From the IMG/VR virus record IMGVR_UViG_3300042695_001486, positions 1 through 38,921 of that record: DNA of 38,921 bases; one strand, 5' to 3'. Both the position numbers and the translations under genes were made by a program. A model generated the notes under the pieces. That model saw only the letters and a program-made list of their open reading frames with translations, did not search any database and had not been told where the DNA came from. Below, one piece after another: positions 30,857 through 38,019 of the stretch. This DNA comes from a virus. Positions within the stretch are counted from its first letter, which is position 1, and the number at the start of each line of letters is the position of its first letter.

Positions 30857-30912
30857 AACGGCAGTTTAGGTTTGGTGGGTTTCACGAGTATGTAACCAAC
30901 TATAATCCAGGC

Positions 30913-31245
30913 ATGGGGTTCCTGAATAAGAACAACAGGAAGAAGAGTGTTTACGACATTGATTTCTATGGGCATATAAGATTGCCTTTGGAGCTTGGTG
31001 GTAAATTGTGCAGAGTTGGTATCTTTGTGAAGTTAATGCCTGATAAGAAAACCCAGTACCTGAGCTTGAAGTTTATTGATCGTGAAAGTGTTTTTGAGGA
31101 CAAAATAACTATTAAGACAGAGAAGATGCTTGCGGAAATGATAAACGATGGCAGTGTTTATGAGTTACCTGGTGTCAAGGAGAAGTTCGGGGAAATTGAT
31201 AATATCGTAATAGATGGATTTAACGAAGTCAATGATGAATACTGA
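30913..31245 (+). CDS. Hypothetical protein (110 aa)
   Basis: First ATG after the SSB-like gene is 30913; the frame is open further upstream through the SSB gene, but that part looks like a shadow. A non-ATG start between 30857 and 30912 is possible. Beta-rich centre (LPLELGGKLCRVGIFVKLMP) and acidic end. Adjacent to SSB, so a DNA-metabolism role is possible. Confidence 0.55.
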   Translation: MGFLNKNNRKKSVYDIDFYGHIRLPLELGGKLCRVGIFVKLMPDKKTQYLSLKFIDRESVFEDKITIKTEKMLAEMINDGSVYELPGVKEKFGEIDNIVIDGFNEVNDEY

Positions 31246-31618
31246 TAGCGAATTAAATAAGGATAAACCTGTGTGCCGTCCCTGCGAAGAGAAGAATAGG
31301 TTAATTGAGGGCAGTATTGTTGCTGGGCAGGTAGAAGGATATGGTATAATTGACAAGGCTAAGAACCTTGTTAAAGGCGTTGTTGATATGGTCAATGAGG
31401 ACTATGTAGATAATTTGGAGTACATGAGGCGTAAGGAGATATGCCGTAAATGTCCACATAGGATGAATGTACTTACAGGTAAGTTTGAGGAAAAGAAGGT
31501 AAGCAAGTTAGATAAATGTATGGCTTGCGACTGCTTTTTAATTAGCAGAGTAGGTAAGATTAGGGGTAAGGCATGGCTTAAAAACCAAGATTGTCCTTTG
31601 GGGAAGTGGAAGGGTTAA
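31232..31618 (+). CDS. Putative zinc-binding protein (128 aa)
   Basis: Starts at the ATGATG at 31232 (31214 is an alternative), overlapping the previous gene by 14 bases. Cysteine sets CRPC near the start, CRKCPH in the middle and CMACDCF plus a late Cys resemble one or two zinc knuckles. The last 41 bases overlap the end of the minus-strand gene 31578-31847. Function unknown. Confidence 0.6.
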   Translation: MMNTDSELNKDKPVCRPCEEKNRLIEGSIVAGQVEGYGIIDKAKNLVKGVVDMVNEDYVDNLEYMRRKEICRKCPHRMNVLTGKFEEKKVSKLDKCMACDCFLISRVGKIRGKAWLKNQDCPLGKWKG

Positions 31619-31847
31619 AGGTTCGTATGTGATACACTAATTCATATCCTAATTCGTGTATAGTTTTTACATATTTGTCTTCGCTTTTTTCAGCATTGTC
31701 AAGTTCTTCTTTAGTGAACAACTGAAACTCCTCTAAGCAACTTCTTGATTCTTGAATAAATAATCGGTTCCCAACCTTACCTAAGATTGTACCTTTTGTT
31801 TTTCTTACTTCAAGAAAGTCTGAGAATGATAGTAGTGTTGTTTTCAT
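31578..31847 (-). CDS. Hypothetical protein (89 aa)
   Basis: Start at ATG 31847; the extension to 31946 lies in the upstream gene. Small soluble alpha/beta protein. Its 3' end overlaps the convergent plus-strand gene by 41 bases. No terminator was seen between the two operons. Confidence 0.6.
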   Translation of the reverse strand: MKTTLLSFSDFLEVRKTKGTILGKVGNRLFIQESRSCLEEFQLFTKEELDNAEKSEDKYVKTIHELGYELVYHIRTFNPSTSPKDNLGF

Positions 31848-31854
31848 ATTGTGA

Positions 31855-32115
31855 TTACAAGTTCTTATCAAGTAACTCAAGGATGTCCAACCATGTCTGT
31901 TTTTTCTTGAAGTAAATGTCCATTTCCATAGGACCTGCCTTCTCACGATTGAGGTAAACGGTCAAACCAAAAATCTCCGAATCGTCTTTAAATCCATAAT
32001 ACCCAGCGAAGTCAATTTGATTGAACGAGAACATTACAAAGCCATCTACATAGACTTTTACCCTGCCATTGTAAATCTTAAAGTCGTAGGTGTGTTTTTT
32101 AGGTTGTGTTTTCAT
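31855..32115 (-). CDS. Hypothetical protein (86 aa)
   Basis: Beta-rich N-terminal two thirds (YDFKIYNGRVKVYVDGFVMF) and a C-terminal helix. No family recognised. 7 bases separate it from the downstream gene. Confidence 0.6.
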   Translation of the reverse strand: MKTQPKKHTYDFKIYNGRVKVYVDGFVMFSFNQIDFAGYYGFKDDSEIFGLTVYLNREKAGPMEMDIYFKKKQTWLDILELLDKNL

Positions 32116-32118
32116 AGG

Positions 32119-32496
32119 TTATTTCTTTTTATTTTGTTCGAACCAATATTTAGTTGTATCGCCTAAGTTTGGTGTTTTACCTTCACTCAATGCCAATCTA
32201 TATTTTTGGAGTAGTTCAATTACCTCGCTTTCGCTATATGTAACATAGGGGTCGCAACCTGAAATGTATTTTGAATATTCTTCACCAAACATATTTTCTT
32301 TAACCATTTGTGTTGCCCTTAATTCAGCAAACTGGATTTTTCTGTTAGTATTTGCCGGCTTAAAATTATCGTTTGGCAATCTGCTTACCAAACTATCAAC
32401 CAATGTTTTAAAATCCTCATTGGGCAACCTTAGTGCCAAAACCAATAATTGATTTATTTTCTCAGCATTATTTGGTTCTTCTTGTGGTTCTGCCAT
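32119..32496 (-). CDS. Hypothetical acidic helical protein (125 aa)
   Basis: Contains an internal repeat, LALRLPNEDFKTL and LVSRLPNDNFKPA, at about residues 20-48. The rest is helical with no recognised fold. Three bases separate it from the next gene downstream. It lies 47 bases downstream of the second PP-loop gene. Confidence 0.6.
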   Translation of the reverse strand: MAEPQEEPNNAEKINQLLVLALRLPNEDFKTLVDSLVSRLPNDNFKPANTNRKIQFAELRATQMVKENMFGEEYSKYISGCDPYVTYSESEVIELLQKYRLALSEGKTPNLGDTTKYWFEQNKKK

Positions 32497-32543
32497 AGTC
32501 TTTTCTTACGAGTTTCTGGGGTGAAAGTTACAGTGAATTGGGG

Positions 32544-33434
32544 TTATTTACCACATAAAAGACCGCAAGATGTTATTTGAAGCATATCCTGAAAGTCTGT
32601 ACCATCATTTGTGTTTATTGATTCAAAATTCATTTTTAACTGCCTTGTCTTTTCAATAAATTTTACAATTGAATCTGTCCTTTTATTAAATATTTCATCA
32701 GACCTATCCGATATGTTTTTAAGTGAATTGTCTTTGCCGTTAAAAAAATATTCAGAAACATTATGCTCCCATCCTTCATACTCCCAAAACATTTCTGGGT
32801 GATGTTCAAGCAATCCAATCCATTCGTAGAGGCGTTGATTAAAGCACATAGAACAATTTGTCCTTGACCTCCAAGCGAACAAAGCATCAATATCCCACTC
32901 CTTAAATGTATTTTTTATGTATTGTTCATCGCATTTTAAAACTACTGAATCCCATAGTCTTTGCCAAAAGAATACAGGAGGTTTTAATTTCGCTTTGTGA
33001 TTTATTTCATATACCATAGGCAGTGTTATACCTTCTTCGATTAGTGGATAAATAGGAGTTATATTCTTGTACCTAAAGTTATTGTATCCAATTCTATTTT
33101 CATCTGCTCTAATTCCATAATAAACAAGCGTTTCCCCCTTACCAATAAACTTCTCCATTGGCTCTATTTTTGCCATACGAGTACAATATCTGGCTTGTCT
33201 TGAAGGTAAAAACCAGTTCATTTCATATTCTATAATTTCCTTCAAATCTTCACCAACCCTAATAATAGGTTTGCCTAAGTATGATTCTACTTTGTCTATC
33301 CACTGTATAACTTCTGGCAATTCTTGACCAGTAGGATTAAACATAAACTCATAATCAATGTTTGGCTCTCTATTCAATTGAATCAAAGCCGTTGCTAAAC
33401 TATCCTTTCCGCTTATTGGAATTATATGCCTCAT
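32544..33434 (-). CDS. Second PP-loop ATPase, PAPS reductase-like, with Cys cluster
   Basis: 296 aa. PP-loop SGKDSLA (8-14), MFNPTGQELPE near 31-41, RYCTRMAK (C84), YYGIRADE near 105-112, CSMC (C194, C197) and a final CGLLC (C290, C294). The Cys pattern (one Cys, CxxC, C-terminal CxxxC) matches the paralog at 18077-18952, though overall identity is low. Such enzymes activate a substrate with ATP and often handle sulfur. It heads operon G, whose likely promoter (33980-34011) is followed by a kissing-loop RNA. The substrate is unknown. Confidence 0.8.
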   Translation of the reverse strand: MRHIIPISGKDSLATALIQLNREPNIDYEFMFNPTGQELPEVIQWIDKVESYLGKPIIRVGEDLKEIIEYEMNWFLPSRQARYCTRMAKIEPMEKFIGKGETLVYYGIRADENRIGYNNFRYKNITPIYPLIEEGITLPMVYEINHKAKLKPPVFFWQRLWDSVVLKCDEQYIKNTFKEWDIDALFAWRSRTNCSMCFNQRLYEWIGLLEHHPEMFWEYEGWEHNVSEYFFNGKDNSLKNISDRSDEIFNKRTDSIVKFIEKTRQLKMNFESINTNDGTDFQDMLQITSCGLLCGK

Positions 33435-33549
33435 TATTATTATTTGTAATACTTACTACGATGTTTTACTTTTTTTGTTGCAGTAAATTATAGTTATTTA
33501 CTATTATTACTATACTTTATACTACTTACTTAACTATACTTCCTCTTTG

Positions 33550-33837
33550 TTAGACCCTGAGATTACTGAAAGTAGTACCATCCCCAAATTTGCTTCCAAA
33601 TCCAGGTTGGTACCTTTCAGTTTCAATCAGTAACAGGTTTTCCTCCCCGTTGAGCCCTTTCGATAAACTGCCCAATAGTCAACACATATGTGCTATTAGG
33701 TTGGAGCCGACTTTCAGGTGATATGCCACCCATCCAAACACTGTTTCTCCTTTGTAGTCAGTTTGCGGTGTGTTAGGAATCCCCCCGGTACCGCTTTTAG
33801 TTAGTACCCCGGTGGTCTTTATTCCCTCCCGATACAT
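33550..33837 (-). pseudogene. Open frame split by one in-frame TGA
   Basis: From ATG 33837 the minus strand encodes 52 residues, then TGA (33681-33679), then another 42 codons in the same frame up to TAA at 33550. Both halves have ordinary protein-like composition (KGETVFGWVAYHLKVG; ENLLLIETERYQPGFGSKFG). This may be a broken gene, a readthrough gene, or chance frames over a structured RNA, since a strong hairpin covers the 3' half. It starts 28 bases beyond the sRNA terminator. Confidence 0.35.
33561..33628. other. Long imperfect hairpin with inner stem-loop
   Basis: ACTGAAAG (33565-33572) and GTACCA (33575-33580) pair with TGGTAC (33608-33613) and CTTTCAGT (33614-33621), 14 pairs with a 2-base bulge. 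GATT/AATC extends the base. The loop holds an inner ATTTG/CAAAT hairpin. Too regular for chance; an RNA element or protein-binding site. Confidence 0.55.
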
Positions 33838-33864
33838 AACCGAGTTGCTTTCCAGGTATCCCTA

Positions 33865-33973
33865 TAAAAAGAAAAAACCCTGAAGGGTAGTGCGACCTCA
33901 GGGTTTCTTGGTAAAATACTGGGTAAAAGCCAGTAAAATCTTCAGTTACTCATTGACACGCACTACCGTAACA
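33865..33973 (-). ncRNA. Three-hairpin leader/sRNA with kissing loops (copy 2)
   Basis: Minus strand, about 108 nt. Hairpin 1: GTTAC (33972-33968) with GTAAC (33949-33945), loop starting GGTAGTGCG (33967-33959). Hairpin 2: TACTGG/CCAGTA (33935-33917). Hairpin 3: AAACCCTGA (33906-33898) with TCAGGGTTT (33883-33875) then TTTCTTTTT; its loop holds CGCACTACC (33894-33886), the exact complement of the loop 1 segment (9 pairs). Same architecture and length as 7350-7457, with unrelated loop sequence. It precedes operon G. Confidence 0.65.
33875..33906 (-). terminator. Intrinsic terminator of the minus-strand sRNA
   Basis: A 9-pair stem AAACCCTGA/TCAGGGTTT with a 14-base loop (8 bases if the inner GG/CC pairs form), followed on the minus strand by a strong T-tract. 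On the plus strand the T-run is short, so the signal faces left. Confidence 0.75.
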
Positions 33974-33979
33974 ACGGAA

Positions 33980-34011
33980 CAAAGTTATATTGGGATTACG
34001 ACAATCCCAAA
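33980..34011 (-). promoter_or_regulatory. Promoter of the sRNA/operon G with palindromic operator
   Basis: Minus strand: TTTG (34011-34008), a 20-base spacer, TAACTTTG (33987-33980), a full consensus. The spacer contains GGGATT-GTCGT-AATCCC (34008-33992), a perfect 6-base inverted repeat placed where a repressor would block polymerase. Either XRE protein of the window could be its ligand (inference). Confidence 0.75.
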
Positions 34012-34023
34012 TAAAAGTTACAT

Positions 34024-34054
34024 TTTGCTGAAAATATTTTTTTCATTACCTTTG
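34024..34054 (+). promoter_or_regulatory. Promoter of the packaging operon
   Basis: TTTG (34024-34027), a 19-base spacer, TACCTTTG (34047-34054). Expected start about 34061, leaving about 13 bases to the ATG at 34074. It lies back to back with the minus-strand promoter at 33980-34011; the two -33 boxes are only 12 bases apart, so a repressor on the palindrome could affect both. Confidence 0.75.
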
Positions 34055-34073
34055 GGGAAACTAATTACCCGTC

Positions 34074-34355
34074 ATGGCAAAGAAAAAAGATTCACCCGAA
34101 ACTACTGCTGAAACCACTACTCCGGTTATCGAGGCAGTTCCTGAAACAGAAAATGTCGTTACGATTCATGTAATAATGAACGGAAAGACGATTGTTAAGA
34201 CTTTCACTGTTAAGTCTGAGGACGAAATAGAAGAAAAGATTAAGCGTATCCAGCGTTCTGTGAAGTTTTGGGGTTCTATTTTAGTCCGGATTCTTGTAAA
34301 CGGTAAAGCCAATCAGAAGTTGATTGATAGGATTAATAAAATCCTCGGTAAGTAA
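34074..34355 (+). CDS. Small basic protein at the head of the packaging operon (93 aa)
   Basis: A low-complexity Thr/Glu/Pro N-terminus (about 1-25), then an alpha/beta domain with basic helices (KIKRIQRSVKFWGS; LIDRINKILGK). The position two genes before the large terminase would fit a small terminase or head accessory protein, but no HTH is evident. Unassigned. Confidence 0.6.
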   Translation: MAKKKDSPETTAETTTPVIEAVPETENVVTIHVIMNGKTIVKTFTVKSEDEIEEKIKRIQRSVKFWGSILVRILVNGKANQKLIDRINKILGK

Positions 34356-34375
34356 GCATTTAACCAAACATATTT

Positions 34376-34660
34376 ATGACAGAAGTTAAGCCCAATGGTG
34401 TAAAAGTAAAGCACCGTACCTCAAATTTTGAGGTAAGCATAGACGAAAATACGGGAAGGAAACTTAAAGTCAGCGTTGATGTAGAAAAAAATGATTTCAT
34501 CATTCACGGAATACCTAATCTGCTAAAGGAGGCTGAAAATTTCAAATTCAACCAACAAAGCATTGATGTAGATATTCGTGCATTAGATGAACTTTTTAAG
34601 CACACAATGGCACTTTTGTATTCAGCCCGAAACTCAGGACGGCTCGAAACAGAAGTGTAG
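34376..34660 (+). CDS. Hypothetical protein before terminase (94 aa)
   Basis: Basic beta-type N-terminal half and a helical C-terminal half (IRALDELFKHTMALLYSARN). Sits 3 bases before the large terminase gene. A small-terminase role is possible by position only. Confidence 0.6.
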   Translation: MTEVKPNGVKVKHRTSNFEVSIDENTGRKLKVSVDVEKNDFIIHGIPNLLKEAENFKFNQQSIDVDIRALDELFKHTMALLYSARNSGRLETEV

Positions 34661-34663
34661 TAA

Positions 34664-37033
34664 ATGCCAGAACCAAGAGCAATAAATTACGAAAAGATAC
34701 TATTACAGAATCTTTCAGACTTGTATTCAATGCTATTTGAGTACGGTGCTGAAAGTGTTATGCCTCCCAAGTATGTCGTAGAACTTGAACGCAAAGGTCA
34801 TGCGATAAACAGCGACTATGCCCCTGGTGAATACATTGCCAAGGCTTTCCGAAAGAAACGAATAGCGAGGTCAAAACGGCTTACAGGTAAACTTGAACAG
34901 AAGTTCGGGCAAACACATACAAAGCAGTTATTCGAACAAGTTAGCGATAACTACATAGAGATTTTAGAGGGGAATTTCAAGGATGCACCTACGGTAATTG
35001 TTACCGAGGAACGCAAACTTCAGGAGCAAGAAAATGTCCTTACGCATTACAGGGGCGGTAAGATTGTCAAGGCAGATTGGATTCCATATAGGAATGGCGA
35101 TAAGTTTGATTTCGACACAACCTTCGTTAAATGGGTAGATTCATGGTTCCCAAGGGGGTTCAGTTATGCAACAGAATACTCTAAGTTCAATCTTTATTGC
35201 CAGCAAGCAGAGGATTGGTACCAAGCAGGGTATGATATAAACAATGCTTTTGGAATTGATGAACAGATTGATTTCTGCGTAGAGGAAAAGCGTAGGTATG
35301 AGCAAAACAGCCTGTACTATGTTTATAAAAACGGCAGGTTAAAAGATGGTAGTTATGATGGTGGCAGGAGGCGAATAGAACCTTACAAAGCACAGAAACT
35401 ACTTTTGTACCTTCTTGATTGCGAGTTATCTGCTGTAATCGGTAAAATGAGGCAGTTGGGTATTACGAGTATAATTGGAATGGGTGCTGCTTCTAAGACT
35501 ATGTACCGCAGAGAGTGGTTTACCAAGTACATTTGTGAGGATGACAGCAAGACCCGAAGCGTATTTGAGGATAAAATTAAGTACCCGATAAGCGAAACCC
35601 CACACTATTTAGTTCCAAGTAGTTTTAGCGACCAAGAAAGGCAGTTGAAGTTTGGATTAAAGGAGGTTAAGGGTAGAGTAGATGGGGCAAATTCTAAAGT
35701 TGAGGTAGTTCCTCCAAGTGCTACGGCTGTGAACTCAGGTAGTCCTCAATTAGTGCTTATAGATGAAATCGGGAATATCCCTATTCTGACTAAAATGGTC
35801 AACGAAGCTCGTCCGACTATGTTTATTTACAATCCAGAAACCAAACGGATTGAGTACAAACGGCAGTTGTTTATGTGGGGAACCGGTGGAGAAATGAAAA
35901 CCGATAGTTTCGAAACAGAGTTTAAGGCTGCATTAGAGAATTGGAAGAAAAGGAATTTTAAGTACGGAATTATACCCGTATTTCTTGATGCTTTTTGTAA
36001 ACCAGGTATCGAGGGAGAGTTTTACGAAAGTGAAAAAACGAATGCTTATTCGAAAATAGGTGCCGACAGAGATGCTACCATAAGTCAGTTTCATGCCGGT
36101 TATCCCGTTCATATTGACGATATGTTCATCCGGAGTGTAAACACATTGGTTCCTATTTCTACCTGCAATAGTCATTTAAAGCGAATATGGGATTTAGAAG
36201 ATGCTGCAAAACCTATTTACGGCAGATTTGAACCCGTTTTTGATACCAATAGTCCTACTACGGATATTAACGATTGGCCATATAGGGTTGTTGGAGTGAT
36301 ATTCGTGCCAATGGCTTACGAGGACGATCCACCAATAATTATGTTTCACGAACCCGATAAGAGGTGGAAGCATAGATATTTTCAGGGAACTGACCCGATA
36401 AATACAGAAAGTGGGCATAGTAAGTTTTCGAGTACGATTTGGGATGCTGAGTGGAATACCATTAGTTGTCAGTTATTTTGGCGTGTCCGGAATTTCATGG
36501 AGTGCTACCAACAGAGTTTATTGATGGGTTTATACTATGACCAAAAGGAGTGGAAGGGTACACCTGAGTTGATTGAGTACAATATCGGAGGGGATTACAT
36601 TGGGTTTAGAGAACGCAAAGGATTTGACAAAAACCTGATTTATAACAAGGAGTTAAATCCTATGATGCACATTGACGGCTCAAGGATAGGTATAAGCAAT
36701 AAGGCTGCTACTAAGGGTAAGATTATCAACAAATTGAAGGAATTATCTGAAATGTATGGGGATAATATTTACATTCAGGAGTTCTGGGAACAGCACAAAA
36801 CATTTATTCAGAAGGATACTGCTAACGGAGGCATTAAGTGGCAAGCCGAGAACCTAAAGAAGCATTACGATGATATTCTTTTTAGTTCAACTTTTGCGTA
36901 TATGGCTTCACAGGTTTATCAGAGTAGCCACAGGTATCCGGAGTTCATAGATGAAAACAGACCTAAAAAAGTAAAGAATACTTTTGTCAGGGATGCCAAT
37001 GGGAACCTAAGGAGAATCACAAGTTTAGTTTAA
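34664..37033 (+). CDS. terL: Terminase large subunit
   Basis: 789 aa. ATPase: Walker A-like KMRQLGITS (261-269; the form with Lys before RQxGxT), Walker B LVLIDE (363-368) and a coupling-type GTGG (407-410). Nuclease domain: FQGTDP (D577) with a final DDILFSSTFAYM near the C-terminus. It cuts concatemeric phage DNA and drives it into the prohead. Longer than common TerL (450-650 aa): about 240 residues precede the ATPase core and no fused known domain was recognised there. Ends with a positively charged tail. Confidence 0.85.
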   Translation: MPEPRAINYEKILLQNLSDLYSMLFEYGAESVMPPKYVVELERKGHAINSDYAPGEYIAKAFRKKRIARSKRLTGKLEQKFGQTHTKQLFEQVSDNYIEILEGNFKDAPTVIVTEERKLQEQENVLTHYRGGKIVKADWIPYRNGDKFDFDTTFVKWVDSWFPRGFSYATEYSKFNLYCQQAEDWYQAGYDINNAFGIDEQIDFCVEEKRRYEQNSLYYVYKNGRLKDGSYDGGRRRIEPYKAQKLLLYLLDCELSAVIGKMRQLGITSIIGMGAASKTMYRREWFTKYICEDDSKTRSVFEDKIKYPISETPHYLVPSSFSDQERQLKFGLKEVKGRVDGANSKVEVVPPSATAVNSGSPQLVLIDEIGNIPILTKMVNEARPTMFIYNPETKRIEYKRQLFMWGTGGEMKTDSFETEFKAALENWKKRNFKYGIIPVFLDAFCKPGIEGEFYESEKTNAYSKIGADRDATISQFHAGYPVHIDDMFIRSVNTLVPISTCNSHLKRIWDLEDAAKPIYGRFEPVFDTNSPTTDINDWPYRVVGVIFVPMAYEDDPPIIMFHEPDKRWKHRYFQGTDPINTESGHSKFSSTIWDAEWNTISCQLFWRVRNFMECYQQSLLMGLYYDQKEWKGTPELIEYNIGGDYIGFRERKGFDKNLIYNKELNPMMHIDGSRIGISNKAATKGKIINKLKELSEMYGDNIYIQEFWEQHKTFIQKDTANGGIKWQAENLKKHYDDILFSSTFAYMASQVYQSSHRYPEFIDENRPKKVKNTFVRDANGNLRRITSLV

Positions 37034-37044
37034 TTTTAATTTAT

Positions 37045-37314
37045 ATGTCAGACGAGAGGTTCATTTTACCACAATTTCAAGCCCCAAGTGAGGCACAACA
37101 GGCAATTCCACAGATTGAGTTGCCAGAGGGCGTAGCCAGAGTAGATTTCTTTGTATTCGAGAGAACGATGAAGAAAGATGGAAGTATGGATATGCAGTTA
37201 AGAATTGATAGTTCAGACCCTGAGTATCCGAATACCTTGTCTGCCTTTGAGGTAGTAGGGGTATTAGAAACTGCGAAGTTCAATGTAATGCAACACAGGT
37301 TTGCTAAAGGATGA
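37045..37314 (+). CDS. Hypothetical protein after terminase (89 aa)
   Basis: Soluble, with a Pro/Gln-rich start and a beta-alpha core (VARVDFFVFERTMKKDGSMD). Its end overlaps the next frame by 14 bases. Unknown, likely head assembly by location. Confidence 0.6.
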   Translation: MSDERFILPQFQAPSEAQQAIPQIELPEGVARVDFFVFERTMKKDGSMDMQLRIDSSDPEYPNTLSAFEVVGVLETAKFNVMQHRFAKG

Positions 37315-37900
37315 AAACATTGACCCCGACAGGGTTGATATAATCCTGCACAACACACAATTGAAGAAGTTGATAATCAAACGCATAAAGGATTTCAATG
37401 TAAGTCCTTTGCGTTTGACGGCTTCGACAGGGGTGAAGTACGATGATTTGAGATTGTGGCTAATTACAGACAGCGTAAATACTAAGTATATTAGTCATTA
37501 TGAGGTACTTAGAGTTTGTGCATTGTTAAAAGTTAAGTTAAGAGTTCAGTTAATAATTGAAGATAAAGAGGTAAGTCCTGCGATAACAACAAAGCAAAGG
37601 TATGACAGAGAAAAATCAGATAGAGTTTCAGAACAAAATCAAACGGAAATTACCGGATACATCAGCGAAGTTACGGGAGTTAATGCCAACTCATTTAGAG
37701 TTAATAGAGTATTTGGTGAAAATGACGGCAGAAATAACCTCGGTGGAGGCGAAGCGGAGTTGCCCCAAGGAAATCAAGCACATTCTCAGGGAGTTGAGAA
37801 AAGTAGAGATACTGACAAAGATGTACCGAAAAGAGATTCAGGAAATATGGATACAAGATATGAAATATGGAGGCAAAGAGAGAGGGGCGGTTCTGAGTAG
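37301..37900 (+). CDS. HTH-like protein overlapping the next gene
   Basis: No ATG near the start: the only plausible initiation codon is TTG 37301 (a TAA lies at 37286-37288 in frame). Residues about 22-85 look like a small HTH domain (IIKRIKDFNVSPLRLTASTG, then VLRVCALLKVKLRVQLII). The last 100 residues are rich in Asn, Gly, Arg and Gln and overlap the 37602 gene in another frame; they look like shadow sequence. A +1 shift near 37590 would fuse the HTH part to the next gene. Confidence 0.5.
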   Translation: MLKDENIDPDRVDIILHNTQLKKLIIKRIKDFNVSPLRLTASTGVKYDDLRLWLITDSVNTKYISHYEVLRVCALLKVKLRVQLIIEDKEVSPAITTKQRYDREKSDRVSEQNQTEITGYISEVTGVNANSFRVNRVFGENDGRNNLGGGEAELPQGNQAHSQGVEKSRDTDKDVPKRDSGNMDTRYEIWRQRERGGSE

Positions 37901-37949
37901 TTCCAAGGCGGTTCGGGACAGGACAGATGAAGATTTTATTGAGGAATAA
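37602..37949 (+). CDS. Helical basic protein (115 aa), nested start
   Basis: Starts inside the previous gene, overlapping it by 299 bases. Composition is much more protein-like than the overlapping frame: long helices (LRELMPTHLELIEYLVKMTA; LRELRKVEILTKMYRKEIQE) and a polar tail. Possible head-assembly or small packaging protein. The promoter for the head gene lies just after its stop. Confidence 0.65.
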   Translation: MTEKNQIEFQNKIKRKLPDTSAKLRELMPTHLELIEYLVKMTAEITSVEAKRSCPKEIKHILRELRKVEILTKMYRKEIQEIWIQDMKYGGKERGAVLSSSKAVRDRTDEDFIEE

Positions 37950-37957
37950 TTTATTTT

Positions 37958-37989
37958 TTTGTATAGTTTCTTAGACAATTGTATATTTG
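37958..37989 (+). promoter_or_regulatory. Promoter of the putative capsid gene
   Basis: TTTG (37958-37961), a 20-base spacer, TATATTTG (37982-37989): full consensus. Expected start about 37996, with an AT-rich leader ending in AACAAAAA before the ATG at 38020. A dedicated promoter fits a highly expressed structural gene. Confidence 0.75.
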
Positions 37990-38019
37990 TATCAAGTTCA
38001 ACTATTTATTTAACAAAAA

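Larger units (their letters stand above)
33435..34073. other. Divergent control region between operons G and I
   Basis: 639 bases. From left to right: AT-rich leader of the PP-loop gene; a split open frame and a strong imperfect hairpin (33550-33837); a minus-strand three-hairpin RNA (33865-33973); its promoter with an internal palindrome (33980-34011); and the plus-strand promoter for the packaging genes (34024-34054). Confidence 0.7.

Noticed and set aside
37587-37610. Classical -1 ribosomal frameshift between the overlapping genes
   Set aside because: The frame change needed is +1, and no slippery heptamer for -1 is in register.
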